Shown here: in pieces, positions 6,006 to 7,079 of the stretch
How the letters are laid out: every line of letters begins with the position of its first letter
How positions within the stretch are numbered: position 1 is the stretch's first letter
Translations under genes and position numbers: made by a program
Origin: Fimbriimonadaceae bacterium
Lineage (GTDB): Bacteria; Armatimonadota; Fimbriimonadia; Fimbriimonadales; Fimbriimonadaceae
Length of the DNA stretch: 7,079 nucleotides
Direction of reading: 5' to 3'
Assembly (NCBI GenBank): GCA_014380605.1
Contig: JACMJO010000117.1
Span: forward strand, 1-7,079
The notes under the pieces: generated by a model
The model's input: only the letters and a program-made list of their open reading frames with translations
Told to the model about the DNA's origin: nothing
Databases searched by the model: none

Positions 6006-6250
6006 GCTCCACTCACCAGGCTGTCACCAAGTGTGTCCACAGCCATGGCATTCTTTCCAGCAAACAAAGCGGTAAAGCCAGACCGGCCAAAGGACGATTG
6101 CCGAATGCAGCCCAGCCCGCAATCCTTTAGCCAGGCCATTGCCGAAAACTCATCCTCTAGATACATCGAGTGCTTCTTGGATAAACGCCGGAATACCTTC
6201 ATTTCACTGCACCTAGGACAGCGTGATTTGGTTTTCAGAAGGTCGTCCAT
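6002..6250 (-). CDS. Small cysteine-containing protein of unknown function
   Basis: An 82-residue ORF with ATG at 6250-6248 and TAA at 6004-6002. It contains a CPRC motif (Cys11, Cys14) near the N-terminus and Cys44/Cys48 (CGLGC), which could form a metal site although the second pair has irregular spacing. The middle is basic (KVFRRLSKKHS, 18-28), followed by acidic LEDEF and SFGRSGFTALFAG. This balanced composition looks protein-like, unlike most antisense frames. Support is moderate: no Shine-Dalgarno is visible and the ATG sits inside an inverted repeat, but the stop is exactly abutted to that of the SnoaL-like gene, as real convergent genes here do. The only in-frame extension before a TGA lacks an ATG. 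It lies 92 bp downstream of the right-edge gene on the same strand. No function is assigned. Confidence 0.5.
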   Translation of the reverse strand: MDDLLKTKSRCPRCSEMKVFRRLSKKHSMYLEDEFSAMAWLKDCGLGCIRQSSFGRSGFTALFAGKNAMAVDTLGDSLVSGA

Positions 6251-6266
6251 CAGTCGTGTAACTGAT
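6249..6266. repeat. Inverted repeat overlapping the start codon of the small Cys protein
   Basis: ATCAGT (6249-6254), CGTGTA loop, ACTGAT (6261-6266): a perfect 6-bp repeat with a 6-base loop. On the minus-strand transcript the second arm contains the first two bases of the ATG, so a folded leader could hide the start. It could equally be a protein-binding site or chance. Confidence 0.35.
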
Positions 6267-6280
6267 TGATACCTACAAGC

Positions 6281-6291
6281 CGTGATTCACG
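6281..6291. repeat. Short palindrome CGTGA-T-TCACG between the two right-end genes
   Basis: Perfect 5-bp arms around a single T, in the 92-bp gap before the small Cys protein (minus strand). The size fits a compact regulator half-site pair, but 11 bp is short enough to occur by chance. No T-run follows, so it is not a terminator. Confidence 0.25.
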
Positions 6292-6342
6292 TTGCAGAGC
6301 ACTCGACCAAATCGCTTAGTAAGTCGCAATGATAGGAACCGA

Positions 6343-7079
6343 CTACCCCGCCGATGCGCCTTCGAGCATGTGTTGCCACTGCTCGTTTAACCACCGAGCC
6401 CGCGTTCCCATGTCGTGGGCCATCTCGGGCAACACGCCATCCGCGTGAGAGATGTTGGGAATGAAGCAGTCAAAGGCTAGGTCCACTCCTCGGCAACACC
6501 AGGACCCGATGTCGTTGCACCAATTCCACTCCTTTCGCTCCATCTCGTTGATGTGAAGCGCCATGTGGGCTCTGGTGCCGGCGATCATATTGACTGGCAC
6601 GACTAGCCTAAAACAAAGCCCGTTTCCCAGTGACGGATGTGGCTCTATGGCACTGATGATGAGCTTAACCATCGCATCGGGCTCTCCATGATGCCACTCA
6701 AAATCGGCTTCAAGTCTGGTGGAGTCATCGGTGGTGCATCTGAGAGAGATGCGGCGAAGGGCTTGCCGGGCGTCTTCCCACTCAGAGGTGTCGATCCACT
6801 TGCTGGGCTGGGCTCCCCATGGCTTAAAGAATCGCTCGTCGGCCTCGACCATCGGGTGCGCATGCTCCCTCATTCCCGCCATGGGATGGCATGAAGAGGC
6901 CGCAGAGATGTTCAGCTGTTCGGCCAATTGCTTCGCAGTGTGCTGAGCCTCGCTAAGCTGTAATCCGACTGCGCCAAGGAATACGCGCTTGATCCACTCC
7001 TCGTTGTCATAGCTGGCATACACGCTACAGTGAAGCTTGAAGGTGTCCTTCTCGGTATCGTAGGTGACGAGGACCCGGC
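6343..7079 (-). CDS. Unrecognised soluble protein, 5' end beyond the window
   Basis: The frame ends at TAG 6345-6343 and is open to the right edge, with 244 complete codons visible. A GTG at 7023 is a possible start, but the upstream in-frame residues (RVLVTYDTEKDTFKLHCS) read as ordinary beta-strand protein sequence, so the gene most likely begins outside the window. No signal peptide or transmembrane segment is visible in this part. It opens with a strand-like stretch, then a helical region (EEWIKRVFLGAVGLQLSEA), and the C-terminal third is unusually rich in Trp and Cys (WNWCNDIGSWCC, FDCF) with HINEMERKEW before it. The strand-then-helix start faintly recalls YbjN-like or chaperone-like folds, but this is only a by-eye impression. 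Next gene on the strand is the small Cys protein. Confidence 0.75.
   Translation of the reverse strand, partial: RVLVTYDTEKDTFKLHCSVYASYDNEEWIKRVFLGAVGLQLSEAQHTAKQLAEQLNISAASSCHPMAGMREHAHPMVEADERFFKPWGAQPSKWIDTSEWEDARQALRRISLRCTTDDSTRLEADFEWHHGEPDAMVKLIISAIEPHPSLGNGLCFRLVVPVNMIAGTRAHMALHINEMERKEWNWCNDIGSWCCRGVDLAFDCFIPNISHADGVLPEMAHDMGTRARWLNEQWQHMLEGASAG

Noticed and set aside
7021..7023. GTG as the start of the right-edge gene
   Set aside because: The frame is open to the window edge and the upstream residues are protein-like, so GTG more likely encodes an internal Val.
1..7079. Mobile element, CRISPR array, tRNA/rRNA or defence system
   Set aside because: No transposase or integrase motif, terminal repeats, regularly spaced repeats, RNA gene signature or known defence domain was seen on either strand.

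Overview
This is a bacterial chromosomal segment of ordinary housekeeping and exported-protein genes, densely packed, with moderately high G+C by eye. I see no rRNA, tRNA, CRISPR array, insertion sequence, integrase or phage gene. Several proteins carry Gram-negative-style export features: a twin-arginine leader, Sec leaders and a small beta-barrel ending in Phe. The combination suggests a diderm environmental bacterium. The style of the CehA/McbA-like protein and the amidase reminds me of Armatimonadota (Fimbriimonas-like), but I cannot establish a taxon from this window.

Positions 3200 to 1 (minus strand) form one co-directional run. It starts with a CehA/McbA-type PHP metallohydrolase that appears to be broken by a single-base frameshift near 3036. 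It continues with leuB (3-isopropylmalate dehydrogenase), a 113-residue unknown protein whose start lies one base past the leuB stop, and the first 66 codons of a secreted protein that runs off the left edge.

Positions 3201-3484 are a regulatory gap with a perfect 15-bp inverted repeat and a possible promoter. It leads into a small predicted outer-membrane beta-barrel protein (3485-3949, plus). That gene converges on a Tat-exported amidase (3946-5520, minus), and the two stop codons share one CTAG. A 71-bp A/T-rich divergent gap separates the amidase from a SnoaL/NTF2-like protein (5592-6005, plus). That gene in turn converges on a small unknown minus-strand ORF (6002-6250), and their stops share one TTAA. 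The right end (6343-7079, minus) is an unrecognised protein cut by the window edge.

Apart from leuB in branched-chain amino-acid synthesis, no pathway links the genes. The amidase and PHP protein could both act on organic substrates outside the cytoplasm, but this is inference. I did not find a convincing new multi-gene system. The strongest observations are the frameshifted PHP gene, the two palindromic shared-stop convergent junctions, and the two unrecognised proteins at the right end.
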